The position numbers and the translations under genes were made by a program. Positions 35,701 through 43,507 of a stretch of DNA of 64,000 bases are shown here, in pieces. Within the stretch, counting starts at the first letter, position 1. The number at the start of each line of letters is the position of its first letter. The notes under the pieces were generated by a model. That model saw nothing but the letters and a program-made list of their open reading frames with translations. It ran no database searches and was not told the origin of the DNA. Origin of the DNA: Cyrtodaria siliqua (taxonomy: Eukaryota; Mollusca; Bivalvia; Adapedonta; Hiatellidae); NCBI GenBank assembly GCA_037043455.1, contig JAWPHD010011245.1:1-64000 (forward strand), given 5' to 3'.

Positions 35701-38148
35701 CGACCATACCACTAAATAAGATCTATCTAATCATGTGAAAACATGTGTCAAAAATTTACTATAACAGAATATTAAACTTTACCTGAATCCCCAAAGTGCT
35801 AAAGTAGGCGAAGGTTGCTGTGCTCCAGATATATCTTATGTACTTGACCACATAGAATTATTTTTTAGAATGCATATGTAACCAAAGGGTCCGTATTAAG
35901 CACCTACTTGAACGTATTTGTCCAAAAATAACTGTCATTAACTGGAAATTATTTTTTCTATTTACAGTAACCAGGTAACCGTGGCCTTTAATCCGTTTAT
36001 TATTGCAGCATAAAATTCATGTCATAATTCTGTGTTTGATGTAGATAAAGGTTTTATATTTTTAGCCATATTTTGCAGGTGCCCTCCTTTTGTCTCTGAC
36101 TTGTTCACTAAATAAGCTTTATGAGAATTTTAACTCATTATAGCATATACCGTTCTATTTCCCTGAGTGAGCATCTATCAACATCCATCAACCAGGGAAA
36201 ATCGTAAAATGTAACTAGTTTTTGCTGATGGCATGAGAACAGCAAAGGATTTGTTGATTGACTGAAGTAAGGCATGAGTCAATTTATCTCATGTTGAACT
36301 TATAAAATGAGGCTTCAAACCAAATTTGGTGAAAATTGGAAATGTGTTTACTAATGTTATCATGCACCCATTTTCACTTGTTCAGGATAGAAAAAAACAA
36401 GTTAAAACACTATGCCATGACATGTACATTCCAAGCCTACAATACATGTTATCATTTTTCCAACAAGGCAAATATTCTTTCTCTAGCCAGGACAACACTT
36501 TCTGCGCATGTGCGATTTATGTACGATTTACATCTGTGACATTGTCATAATGTCAAACTCATCAATTACATTTTTTTTACTTTTTAGACAATGACAGTAT
36601 AACATCTGAATTTAAAATACCATGGATGAATAAAGTTTAGTTCATTCCATCAATCACAATTAAGTAAATAATAAAATAATCGATACATCTTCAGCGAACA
36701 AGCCATAAAGATTGGATAATATTGATTTGGTAAATTATTGGACGGCGCCATTTTTAAAATGCAGTGTTGGGGCACCTAACTAATATTCATATATCTCCGC
36801 ATAGCGGAGTACTTTTTTAAAAAGAATTATTGATTCATAAACAGCAGGCCCTGGAAAAAACAATGAAACAAAAATTGCGGGGAAAAAAAATAATAATCTC
36901 AATTTAAATTTCAAAAGCAGAAAGTCTAATCATCTAACAGCCTATGACAATACTGAAGAGAACTTGTCTATCTAAAAAGCTTGATATCGTCTGCAAAAAG
37001 TTTAGCAGTCGAATAAACTGCACTTGGCAAGTCATTTACCTAAAGTAAAAAAAGTAAAGGTCCTAATATAGATCCCTGAGGGACACCACTAATAGAACTA
37101 GTCCATTCTGAACATCCATCTCTTAACATAACTCTCTGTCGAAGATTTTTTAGAAAGGCAGGGATCCAGCTATATAACTGTCCATTTTATACCATAATGT
37201 CGAATCTTAAATAACAATCTTTAATGTGGAACAGTATCAAACGCCTTAGCGAAATCCATATATATGTAACATCCATAGGTTGACTGGAATCTGACGAGCA
37301 TGTCCAATCATTAAGACACTCTAACAAATGACTAATGCAAGAAACACCTCTCCTGAAAACCATGCTGATCATCACACGAGATTATATTATGTCTTTTTAT
37401 ACGTAATATCAGTTGATCCATAATAAGACGTTCAAGCAATTTCACAATCTTACTTGTCAAAGCAACTAAATTCTCTACTTTTGATCTACTTCCTGATTTT
37501 AGGAAGAGGAGTTTATTACCATCTTTCCAATCCTAATAAACTGAACAATTAAAAAATATCACAAAGGTGGAACAGCAAAAGCTGGACATTTTCTCAATAC
37601 ATTCATGTGTATATAATCCGGTCCACAAGATTTATTTGCAGCCAACTATGTTGTCTATAGTAAAAGAAGAGATCACCCTCTATTTCCTTACTTACAGTCA
37701 ATGTTCAATAGGAGGTTCATCTGTCAACAAAGAAGCAAAAAAATCAGTCTTTCTGTATCTGCAGAATACCCGAAAGACCATCCTATGAAGATCATAGGGA
37801 TCTTTTTTTGTTGTTGTAAAAAGTGTTGTCTTGGCTACCTATTCAGCAATGCGAGCTTGCTGATGCCTTTCAATTCCAAACACATCTGAACAAGATGTTC
37901 TATCAAATCGTGTAATTTGCAAATTAGTTTGACACTGACAGTCATGATTGCCAGTCTGATTTGACATCATCCGTCTGTTTTACTTTCAAAGCGGTAATCT
38001 GACACCTCTAAACCTAGCATACATGCAGGTATATATGCCGTATTAATTAAGATAACAAACTCTACGTGTGTTATGAAGATGAAACCTTTAAACGGGATAA
38101 CAAAAAAACACGAAAAGAAAAAATACCTTTTCTCATGGAGGCTGCCAT
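3609..38148 (-). CDS. ZNF277: ZNF277 orthologue, complete 12-exon gene
   Basis: C2H2 zinc-finger protein of the ZNF277 family. Coding exons on the minus strand are 38127-38148, 35216-35447, 32409-32494, 31860-31939, 30946-31037, 30308-30372, 27073-27118, 25980-26112, 24654-24733, 23341-23533, 21013-21137 and 3609-3777. They sum to 1323 nt, 440 residues plus stop, close to the ~450 residues of the human protein as I recall it. Every junction has GT-AG sites and keeps frame. Diagnostic stretches include CLYCEKTFRDK, HMRKKQH, NFYQQVKLVNFIRRQ and FFPTYEND. Five C2H2-like fingers are visible. In vertebrates the protein is nuclear and has been linked to chromatin and ribosomal-protein contacts; that is family knowledge, not seen here. 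The start at 38148 was chosen because its seven codons splice in frame to exon 2 and begin MAAS, as in vertebrates. Confidence 0.93.
4245..4645 (+). repeat. Dispersed ~400-bp repeat, copy 1
   Basis: Shares most of its length with 5960-6375, including GCGCACCAACACAT, GAGTTGCTGCAAATTCTATC and TTTATTGTTTTTCTGCCACT. It lies in ZNF277 intron 11. No coding capacity is recognised; short open frames across it are not conserved. Confidence 0.7.
5137..5168. repeat. (AAT)n microsatellite
   Basis: A run of ATA/ATAATA triplets followed by ACTTTATTTC. This resembles the tail of a non-LTR element, but no other part of such an element was identified. Confidence 0.7.
5960..6375 (+). repeat. Dispersed ~400-bp repeat, copy 2
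   Basis: Second copy of the repeat at 4245-4645 in the same orientation, with many substitutions and small indels. The two copies are ~1.3 kb apart. Confidence 0.7.
6376..8600. other. Intron sequence without genes
   Basis: AT-rich sequence inside ZNF277 intron 11. It contains a pyrimidine-rich tract at about 7805-7915 and a fragment of a dispersed repeat at about 8100-8205. Open frames here are low complexity or lack family features. Confidence 0.45.
8608..9012. repeat. 25-bp minisatellite
   Basis: About a dozen head-to-tail copies of a 25-bp unit built around TTTATGTGACGGTCCAGTGC. An interruption (about 8910-8975) is followed by one more copy. Confidence 0.9.
9060..9560. repeat. Decayed foldback element
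   Basis: The left part (AAAGGTTAAAAGAATTATCA) and right part (TGATAACTCTTTCACCCTTT) are inverted relatives. Both resemble the foldback element at 17604-18121. Probably an older copy of that family. Confidence 0.45.
9990..11625. repeat. ~150-bp degenerate tandem repeats with nuclear-receptor-like palindromes
   Basis: About ten units contain CAATGTACCTATGAAGTTTC, a TATAAGGTCA-type segment and TGACCTTGACCTTTGACC. Perfect GGTCA-n3-TGACC palindromes occur at 10663-10675, 11097-11109 and 11235-11247. Open frames across it (such as 10621-11013, minus) follow the repeat and are not genes. Confidence 0.85.
12960..13775. repeat. Dispersed ~150-bp repeat family, tandem copies
   Basis: Four or more related units with GGCTGGTTTTCGAA, TTTCATTGATAT and TTTGGTAAAGATCAAAT. 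The same superfamily recurs at 29030-30215, 39160-39400, 42300-43019, 57294-57600 and 58570-59060. Confidence 0.75.
14942..15372. mobile_element. hAT-like MITE
   Basis: A 431-bp segment flanked by TAGTGATG and its inverse CATCACTA. Inner inverted sequences are rich in CCGATTGTAACCG. No transposase is present. A clear 8-bp target duplication was not found, so family assignment is tentative. Confidence 0.5.
15455..17603. repeat. 42-43 bp minisatellite, main block
   Basis: About 50 head-to-tail copies of a unit that reads AATGTCTGTTTATATTAAAT then AAGCCACATGTTACCCTCCA. Variants (AAGCC/TTAAGCC, ACATG/ACACG) recur in blocks, suggesting higher-order duplication. It lies in ZNF277 intron 11. Confidence 0.95.
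17604..18121. mobile_element. Foldback element inserted in the minisatellite
   Basis: About 520 bp whose two halves are long imperfect inverted repeats. The outer end GGTTGATGCACCATTTTCAA appears inverted at the right end, and CCATATTTGAACAATGACGT has an inverted partner near 17960-17985. A central unique part spans about 17790-17870. It splits the 42-bp minisatellite array. No protein is encoded. Confidence 0.85.
18122..18640. repeat. 42-43 bp minisatellite, right block
   Basis: About twelve further units of the same satellite as 15455-17603, resuming directly after the foldback element. Confidence 0.92.
18641..19975. other. Intron sequence without genes
   Basis: AT-rich intron with one segment similar in style to other degenerate repeats (GTCACATTGACCTTGG near 18720). 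A short inverted pair around 19820-19875 (GAGAAGTGAGAAAAC / GTTTTCTCACTTC) is present. Nothing coding is seen. Confidence 0.4.
19982..20218. repeat. 22-26 bp minisatellite
   Basis: About ten copies of CCTGTATGCATATAATTAAA with variable spacing. Confidence 0.9.
20395..20950. repeat. CAGACA-rich simple and compound repeats
   Basis: First, units around ACAGAGGCACAGATGGATTC (20395-20590). Then (CAGA)n near 20690-20750. Then a compound repeat of ACAGCAAGCCAGTTAGACAG. It lies just beyond the donor of ZNF277 exon 11. Open frames on both strands are repeat artefacts. Confidence 0.92.
21013..21137 (-). CDS. ZNF277: ZNF277 coding exon 11, fifth finger
   Basis: Encodes the fifth finger (CMGCQMKY...HMHQSSH). 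Its 5' end and splice acceptor lie inside a 52-bp tandem duplication (21109-21212), so a decoy acceptor exists 52 bp upstream. Only the proximal acceptor at 21138-21139 keeps the frame. Confidence 0.9.
21109..21212. repeat. 52-bp tandem duplication across a splice acceptor
   Basis: Copy 1 (21109-21160) and copy 2 (21161-21212) are identical except at the last base. Each holds the first bases of ZNF277 exon 11 and its acceptor. Confidence 0.95.
21335..21567 (-). mobile_element. tRNA-derived SINE
   Basis: On the minus strand the head reads GGCCGAATGGTTAACG (A-box-like) and later GGTTGAATCCC (B-box-like), resembling a tRNA-Ser/Leu. A body and an (AAAC)n tail follow. Inserted in ZNF277 intron 10. 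Confidence 0.7.
22832..22912. repeat. Long hairpin-forming inverted repeat
   Basis: Arms 22832-22864 and 22882-22912 are nearly perfect inverses around a 17-nt loop, and contain GTCAATGATGGGTCACAAAT. It lies in ZNF277 intron 10. Confidence 0.9.
22976..23090. repeat. Second inverted repeat beside the first
   Basis: Arms at about 22976-23019 and 23049-23090 are imperfect inverses starting with GAATCCATCATG. With 22832-22912 it may form one composite foldback element. Confidence 0.8.
23341..23533 (-). CDS. ZNF277: ZNF277 coding exon 10, fourth finger
   Basis: Encodes EWSGWEEE, the finger CLFC...HMQELH and the signature NFYQQVKLVNFIRRQ. Acceptor TTTACAG, donor GTATGT. Confidence 0.95.
23801..23978. 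repeat. Foldback element with ~62-bp arms
   Basis: Arms at about 23801-23862 and 23916-23978 are inverse copies (CCATCCCTCACTCTACAACC and its complement) around a ~53-bp centre. It lies in ZNF277 intron 9. Confidence 0.88.
24654..24733 (-). CDS. ZNF277: ZNF277 coding exon 9, acidic linker
   Basis: Encodes ELGKNWEKIQQE followed by an acidic run (DLDDDDTESEE). Acceptor TTTCAG, donor GTGAGT. Two bases are left over for exon 10. Confidence 0.92.
24770..24985. repeat. ~31-bp minisatellite
   Basis: Six to seven units of ACCAATCAGAACAGCTGTAG, just upstream (in gene orientation) of ZNF277 exon 9. Confidence 0.85.
25000..25293 (-). mobile_element. tRNA-derived SINE, older copy
   Basis: Relative of the element at 27563-27887 in the same orientation. 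It shares CCCAGAGAGAGG, TGTCTTGCCAAAGAACAC and a degraded tRNA-like head near 25230-25293. Diverged by many substitutions. Confidence 0.65.
25980..26112 (-). CDS. ZNF277: ZNF277 coding exon 8, central finger
   Basis: Encodes the best-conserved part of the family: LQCLYCEKTFRDK, HMRKKQHRK and YYVINYL, a C2H2 finger of the JAZ-like type. Acceptor TTCCAG, donor GTAAGT. Confidence 0.95.
27073..27118 (-). CDS. ZNF277: ZNF277 coding exon 7
   Basis: A 46-nt exon encoding FVNEFLDVLDHKLS, matching the family's linker before the central finger. It is bounded by TTTCAG and GTAGGG and keeps frame on both sides. Confidence 0.88.
27563..27887 (-). mobile_element. tRNA-derived SINE
   Basis: On the minus strand the head reads TGGCGCAGTCGGTAGCGCGG (A box) then GGATTCAATCC (B box). 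A ~250-bp body and a tail of (TTCAA)-type repeats follow. Located in ZNF277 intron 6. Confidence 0.8.
28025..28138. repeat. ~56-bp tandem duplication
   Basis: Two adjacent copies share TTTGCAACGTTAGGAGA and TATCACTGT. Confidence 0.8.
29030..30215. repeat. Dispersed ~150-bp repeat family, tandem array
   Basis: About seven units with ATAACTCCGCTGTTACT, TTTCATTGATATTAACAA, GATCGGATGAAAAATGAA and GAGGCAAAATATAGC. This is the same family into which the Polinton-like element inserted. An A-rich tract at 29278-29345 interrupts it. Confidence 0.85.
30308..30372 (-). CDS. ZNF277: ZNF277 coding exon 6, end of second finger
   Basis: Encodes the histidine half of the second finger (FNHMAQDHGFNVG). Acceptor TTTCAG, donor GTACGT. 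Ends with one base of a split valine codon. Confidence 0.9.
30946..31037 (-). CDS. ZNF277: ZNF277 coding exon 5, start of second finger
   Basis: Encodes a Gln/Glu-rich helix (ATQQKERED) and the cysteine half of the second finger (CLFCKDNFTGNR). Donor GTGAGC, acceptor CCTCAG. Confidence 0.9.
31570..31652. repeat. ~38-bp tandem duplication
   Basis: Two copies of GTGAGAGATGCTAC followed by GTCTGCCATGACATGCAGGT. Confidence 0.85.
31860..31939 (-). CDS. ZNF277: ZNF277 coding exon 4
   Basis: Encodes the conserved DVLPEDKQLREFL segment. The acceptor is TTTCAG and the donor is GTAATT. It ends on a codon boundary. Confidence 0.9.
32409..32494 (-). CDS. ZNF277: ZNF277 coding exon 3
   Basis: Encodes YILYW followed by EQPLTDFCSII, both typical of the family between the first and second fingers. 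It is bounded by TTCCAG and a GTAAAC donor. Phase matches exons 2 and 4. Confidence 0.9.
33065..33137. repeat. ~33-bp tandem duplication
   Basis: Two copies of TTCAGTTACCCTTCATATTT followed by TGCTATAAAAC. Confidence 0.85.
33195..33706 (+). mobile_element. tRNA-like element bounded by inverted GGGACACTGTCC
   Basis: The ends read TTAAAGGGACACTGTCC and its inverse. Inside, 33459-33555 resembles a tRNA (GCCCGCTTAGCTCAGTCGG A box; GAGTTCAAACCC B box). A partial relative with the same end lies at 30224-30300. Probably a composite tRNA-derived element; it is not a functional tRNA gene, since the cloverleaf cannot be completed. Confidence 0.6.
34010..34262. repeat. Duplicated segment (~180-bp spacing)
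   Basis: Two copies share GTTCCGCG-AACAC, CGCCTGTCA and TTGGACCCAGATAAATGACC. Confidence 0.75.
35216..35447 (-). CDS. ZNF277: ZNF277 coding exon 2, first zinc finger
   Basis: Contains a C-x2-C ... H-x4-H finger (CLVC, HLLVEH) followed by VIADVNLIANIK, the family's conserved linker. The acceptor CAG ends at 35448. An internal ATG two bases into the exon (35445) could act as an alternative start if exon 1 is skipped. Confidence 0.9.
36955..37570 (-). pseudogene. Decayed non-LTR retrotransposon reverse transcriptase
   Basis: On the minus strand, broken frames give RT motifs: DFAKAFDTVPH-like text near 37230-37250, GVPQGSILGPLLF near 37050-37090 and FADDIKLF near 36975-37000. These are motifs of jockey/CR1-type elements. 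Several stops and frameshifts separate them. An A-rich segment near 36850-36900 lies on the 3' side. It is in ZNF277 intron 1. Confidence 0.8.
38127..38148 (-). CDS. ZNF277: ZNF277 coding exon 1
   Basis: Seven codons plus one base, beginning MAASMRK, followed by a GTATTT donor. The split glycine codon is completed by the first two bases of exon 2. The 5' UTR would lie just above 38148, where GACGTTTTGGCGC occurs. Because the exon is very short, it is the least certain exon of the gene. Confidence 0.7.
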
Positions 38149-38479
38149 TTTTGTTTTTCTAATAAAAACACGAATAGAACATCAGAACTTTAGCATTATC
38201 ATCTTCGGTTATGACGTTTTGGCGCTAAAGTAATGTGAAATAACAGATTTGAATTGTTTTTACGTCATTGTTAGCTCATGTTAGGGCATATATGAGGCTC
38301 GATTTTTTTTAGGGGAGGTCCTTAATGCCATGTAACAAAAAAAAAAGGATCTTGAAATCGTCCTTATTCCATATAACTTTATGAAACTCATTATGAGTTT
38401 AATTGTAACGAGCCTTCAAAATAATTCATAAAATATGTTTTAAAGGGACTCGCGGCAATCCTGATTTTTGTCTCGCCTT

Positions 38480-39000
38480 TTTGTCTCGCCTTTTCGAAGA
38501 AAAAAGAGACATAAGTGTTGCTTTTCCGGCGGCGGCGGCGGCGTCAACATTCAAGTTTTGCGTTTAGGTCATTATCTCACAAACTGTATGCACTAGACCT
38601 TTCAAACTTTGCTTATAGTTGTATCATGGGTGGTACATCGCAACGTGACAAAGCAAATGTGAAAGTGACCTTGACCCTCCAAGCAAAGGGCAAATAACTT
38701 ACTATTTTTTAGGTTCAACTTCTGCGTTTAGGTCACTTTTGCACATCTGTATGCACTAGACCTTTCAAACTTTGCTTATACATGTATTTGTATCTTGAGC
38801 GGTACATCGCAACGTGATAAAGCAAATGTGGAAATGACCTTGACCCTCCAAGCAAGGGCAGATAACCTTATATTTCTTACCTTCAACTTTGGCGTTTAGG
38901 CAAATGTGGTTGCAAATGTGAATTGACCGTCCAAGCAAAGGGCAGATAACTTTAATTGTTACATTTACTTCACTTTCTCATGAACTAGAATTATGCACTA
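38480..39000. repeat. ~180-bp degenerate tandem repeats
   Basis: About three units with GTATGCACTAGACCTTTCAA, GGTACATCGCAACGTGA and GTGACCTTGACCCTCCAAGC. Confidence 0.8.
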
Positions 39001-40440
39001 GATGTTTTAAACCCAATTTATAGCTTAATCTTTGGAAGAGTACATATTCTATTTTGACATAGTTGTGTCTTCGGCAGTGCATCTTTTTTGTTGGATTCCT
39101 GGATTTCATCTAAGACCTTGACCTACTTTTTGGAGCTGATGATTTTTTAGCTCTACTGGCCAAAGGTCTTCATTTTTCATCCGATCTTTACCAAACTTTA
39201 CCAGATTGTTAATATCAATGAAAACTCGCAGAAGTTCGAAAACCAGCCAGATCGGACTAAAAACAGTGGAGTTATGGCCATTGATTTAGTTAAAAATGCT
39301 ATATTTTGCCTCGTTAATACAAGGATAAATCCTTGGTTAATACGATAGGGCTTTCATTTTTCATCTGATCTTTACCAGACTTTACCAGATGTTTTGCCTT
39401 TTTTTTATTATTAGTATATATATTTATGTTTTTAATAGATATATTTATATATATATATATATTTATTTTTTTTGTTTGTTTGTTTGGTGTTAACGTGTTA
39501 GCTGGAAGCATTGCTGTGCCTATTGCATTTTCTTCCGGTTCGTTGATTATTGATTGACATTTTTTTCCATTTCTTGTCGGCGCCTCTCCTCCTAAGCGCC
39601 TTGTTGGATTTCGACGAAACTTGGCAGGAAGCATCGGTAAGATGTCTAGTTGTGCATTTCGCGCTTTTGTTCCAGTTTGCTGATTTATGACAGAGTTATG
39701 GCACTTTGACATTTTTACTTTAAATTTCTTGTCGGCGCTACTCCTCCTAAACGGCTTGTTGGATTTCTACAAAATTTGACAGGAAGCCTCAGTATGATGT
39801 CTAGTTGTGCAAAGCATGGTATATCAATGAAATGTTGGACAAGTTCGAAAACCAGCTAGATCTAGTTTAAGTAACAACAGTTTATGTCCCTTGATTTGTT
39901 GAAAAATGCTATATTGTATTTTCCTTTGTTAAATATGTAGTTACTTCATTTTTTATCTGATCTTTACCATATTTGTTTAGAATGTTAATATAACCCCACC
40001 CCACACACCCCTAACCCATTTTATGAAATTTCATTCATAGAAGAAAGTGGGACACATTAAAAAAATGCACTTGACAGACTAGACACAGCAGACTTATTGC
40101 CCATGATTACCAGGTGAGCGATCTAAGGCCATCCTATCCCTGTTTTTTTTTTTAATGTTTTAAAAAACTACTGATGGGAATTCTATGTCGACAAACCTTG
40201 ATATAAGAGCCGTTTTAGCCAGTAGAGCATCCACAGGCCCTCTTGGGCCTCTTGTTTTTAATATAATGGCATTTTGTTTTTAAACAAATACACTTAAATG
40301 TCATCTCAGAAAACGACAAACTTGATTGTTTTTAGTTACTAAAATGTTTACAAACTTTCATTTAAGCATCATTGACATTTTTATTTTTAAGTCCAGCCCC
40401 CGTTAGGCGAGACATGTGAATCCACGGATTTCTTGTTTAA
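39001..40440. repeat. Mixed dispersed repeats
   Basis: Contains a copy of the ~150-bp family (about 39160-39400), an AT-rich low-complexity run (39415-39470), a ~150-bp unit present twice (39565-39700 and 39715-39825, with CTTGTTGGATTTC), and further related pieces. The 132-codon minus frame at 39314-39712 crosses several of these and is not a gene. Confidence 0.65.
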
Positions 40441-41180
40441 AAACTCACGGCGTCCCGTTAGTTTTTCTTGTAACTTGCATTTGTTCAATCATTAACATTA
40501 ATTGTTAGAATAGTTCAAAGTCAATTGTTTTTATATATTATTGTCTTAATATTGCACCAATAATATATTTAAAAATATGAAGAATATATTGAAGAAAATA
40601 GAATTCTCATTTTTTTATTTAAATATATGCAAGCAGTTTTAAATTCAAAATGATACAGGATTAATAAATCGCTGTACTAATTGTAATGCATGAAATAAAA
40701 CTCAAGATTGGCATGTGTCCCTTTAAGTTTTTCCCTATATAAGTCCAGATTTGACCCCATGGTCACCATTTGAACAAACTTGTTAAAGGACCATAAGCTG
40801 ATGTAACATGCAGAGAATTCTATGCCTTGTGGTTTGGAGAAGAAGATTTTTTTCATGTTTTTGTCTATATTAAGGTTGACATCAGCAATCACATATGGCA
40901 CATATGACATAATACTAATGCCCTGCTTTGAGCAAAATGGTCGAATATAACTAATACTGCAAGTCCCCAAAGTACCAATGTAGAGTGGGCCTTTTACGCT
41001 AGAGTAACAAAACCCGTTTTATAAATGCCGATTTCCCCGTAGGGGGCCCCAGCAGACGGAAACAAAGTACGAAACTTATTGTGCAGCTACACATCCTTAA
41101 CTATGCAGGCGGTTAAAACTCGTTTTATTATGTTGTGCCTCGAGTCCCTAAATAACCATACCAAATTAGAACTAGAGGTA
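40441..41180. other. Sequence upstream of ZNF277 with a short exon-2-like match
   Basis: A ~23-bp identity to ZNF277 exon 2 (TAAGGTTGACATCAGCAATC) lies near 40870-40893. GTGCCTCGAGTCCC near 41135 also occurs near 12605. No gene is seen. Confidence 0.4.
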
Positions 41181-41189
41181 GTTTTTAGT

Positions 41190-42310
41190 AAAAACAGATT
41201 TGGAAAATCATTCAACTGGAACACGACAATGATGTACGCAACCTGGTTGAGGAGAACTGGTCCGTACAACGTTTGTGTATTAAAACGTTTAAAGAGCCAC
41301 AACTCCAATAAAAATCATTCAACCGGAACACAACAACAATATGCACAACTAGGCTTGGTACTGATAATTCCTTCCAAGTTTCATTGAAATCCAGCCAGGC
41401 GTTCATGAAAACTAGTTTGGATAGTGTTTGTGTATAATCATGGAACTTGACTCTGTCAAAAATCATTCAACAGGAACACGGCGATGATATGTGCAACTAG
41501 GCTTCGTACTGATCATCCCTGCCAAGTTTCGTTGAAATCCGGCCGGGGATTCAGGAGAATTAGTATTAACAAAGTTAGTGTATTAAAACCGATAAAGGGC
41601 CATGACTCTGCCAAACACCATTTAACCGGAACACGGTGATGATATGCGCAACTAGGCTTGATACTGATCATCCCTGCAAAGTTTAGTTGAAATCCGCCCA
41701 GGGGTTCAGGAGAACTAGTCCGGACAAAGTGTGTGTACTAAAACCTTTAAAGGGCCATAATTCCGCCAAAATCATTCAAACGTAACATGGCAATGGCATG
41801 CACAACTTGGCCTGGTGCTGATCATCCCTAAAAAGCTTCATTGAAATCCGGCCAGGAGTGAAGAAGGGGCTAATCTGAACAAAGTTTGTGTATTAAAACA
41901 ATTGAAGGGCCATTACTCCGCCAAAAATCATTCAACTGGACAACGGCGAATGTATGTACAACTAGGATTGATACTGATTAACCTTTCCAAGTTTCGCTGA
42001 AATCCGGCTATGTGGTAAGGAAAACTTGTCCAGACAAAGTTTGTGCATTAAACACTATAAAGGGCTTTAACTCCGCCAAAAATCTTTCAGCCGGAACCCA
42101 GTGATGATATGCACAACTAGGCTTGGTAATGGTCATCACTGCAAAGTTTCGTTGAAATTCAGCCAGGAGTTCAAGAGAACTAGTCTGGGCAAAATCCTAT
42201 AAAGGGCTATAACATCGCCAAAATCGTTCAGCTGGAAGACATCGTGATTTGCATAACTAGACTTGATACTGAACCCCTCTGCAAAGTTTCGCTGAAATCC
42301 GGCCAAATGA
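41190..42310. repeat. ~148-bp tandem repeat array
   Basis: About seven units with GCAAAGTTTCGTTGAAATCC, GGAACACGGCGATGATATG and CAACTAGGCTTG. Short open frames within it follow the repeat. Confidence 0.88.
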
Positions 42311-43019
42311 AGGCCCTATCATCTTAACGAGGCAAAATACAGCCTTTTTAACTAAACCCAGAGCCATAACTCTGGTATTACTCCGATTTGGCTTGTTTTC
42401 GAATGTAGCAAGCAAATTTCACTACCGTTCATGATCAAACCGAGACTGCAATATTTCGTATTTATCGTGTTCGGCCGTTTCTAAAGGTCCATTTTCATAC
42501 TCTTTTATCCAAGCTTTGATTGATATTAACAACCTGGTAAAGTTTGGTAGATATCGGATCAAAAACGAAGGTGCCGGAGTTTTGACATTAAAAAGTTAAC
42601 TCATTTTCCGATAATTCAAGGGCCACAGCTTTGGTATTACTGGTCCAAACTGGCCGGTTTTCGAACTTGATCGAGATTTTATAAATATTAACAATCGGGC
42701 AAAGTTTGGTTATGATAGAATGCAAAATGGAGCCGCTGGAGTCTTGCCAAGGAAAAATATAACTTCTTTTTCTTTTCTTTTTTTCAGCGCTACCGGTCTC
42801 AGGCCAGCAGAGCTTATGGGATGGTGAGTTGTCCATTGTCCGTCCGTCGGTTCGTTAACTTTTGCCACATTAACACTATAGCATCTTCATTTTTATCCGA
42901 TCTTGTTCAAACTTTACCAGATTGTTGATATCAATGAAAGCTCGGAAGAGTTTGAAAACCAGCCAGTTCGGACCAGTGACACCGGCCCTTGATTTAGTTA
43001 AAACTGCTATATTTTGCCT
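42311..43019. repeat. Dispersed ~150-bp family, left flank of the provirus
   Basis: Units of the GATATTAACAA/CTGGTAAAGTTTGGT family. The last one (about 42890-43019) is cut by the Polinton-like element after TATTTTGCCT and resumes at 57293. Confidence 0.8.
43014..43019. repeat. Target site duplication, left
   Basis: TTGCCT directly precedes the left terminal repeat and is repeated at 57293-57298. Depending on how the AT-rich terminus is aligned, the duplication is 5 or 6 bp; Polintons typically make 6 bp. Confidence 0.85.
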
Positions 43020-43209
43020 ATATATATGTATTTTGGGGGTTCTGGCCCAAAGCTCTCGCTCTGCTCGAGTTTGGGCCAGAAACACCCAAAATACATATAT
43101 ATATAATAAATCACCATGAAATGGTGATTTTACTTGATTTATTAAAACTTTTTTAAAATAGGGGTAGTGAAGATTGCAAGTTTATTTTTTTTATAAGTTA
43201 TCAAAATTA
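43020..43209 (+). repeat. Left terminal inverted repeat with two palindromes
   Basis: 190 bp, matching 57104-57293 in reverse complement with one mismatch (GGGGGTTCTGG here, GGGTGTTCTGG there). Palindrome 1 has arms 43021-43051 and 43070-43102 around an 18-nt GC-rich loop. Palindrome 2 is AAATCACCAT-GAA-ATGGTGATTT at 43108-43130. Confidence 0.97.
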
Positions 43210-43237
43210 CAACATATTTTTTTGTAATAAAATATGG

Positions 43238-43507
43238 TTAAACATCAATACGTCTAAATTTTAAGCACTCAGCATTATAATCTTTAAATTTCCAATAACG
43301 TGTCATTATTCTGACTGAAACTCCACCACAATCAGCACAAATTTTATTTTTTGCTCTTGTGCCTTTTTTACATATTGAGCACGGCAATACATGACTTGTT
43401 TTTAATCTATACTTATGCAAACTGCAATAATTAGAATCTTTTGTAGTTTTATTTTTACACGGATCGTGTAATCCAATTTTAAGAAATTTGCAAACATTAA
43501 TTTCCAT
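43238..43507 (-). CDS. Small cysteine-rich, zinc-binding-type protein (89 aa)
   Basis: First gene inside the left terminus. It has C17, C28 and H31 in one cluster and C43-x2-C46-x10-C57-x2-C60 in a second, which looks like a zinc ribbon. The C-terminal 25 residues are basic and aromatic. I do not recognise the family. It diverges from polB, and the 64-bp gap between the starts holds a perfect 15-bp inverted repeat with arms close to both start codons. The two genes are therefore probably expressed together. A role in replication or early gene control is an inference from that pairing only. Confidence 0.7.
   Translation of the reverse strand: MEINVCKFLKIGLHDPCKNKTTKDSNYCSLHKYRLKTSHVLPCSICKKGTRAKNKICADCGGVSVRIMTRYWKFKDYNAECLKFRRIDV

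Noticed and set aside
39314..39712. 132-codon minus-strand frame
   Set aside because: It crosses an AT microsatellite and pieces of dispersed repeats, and has no family features.
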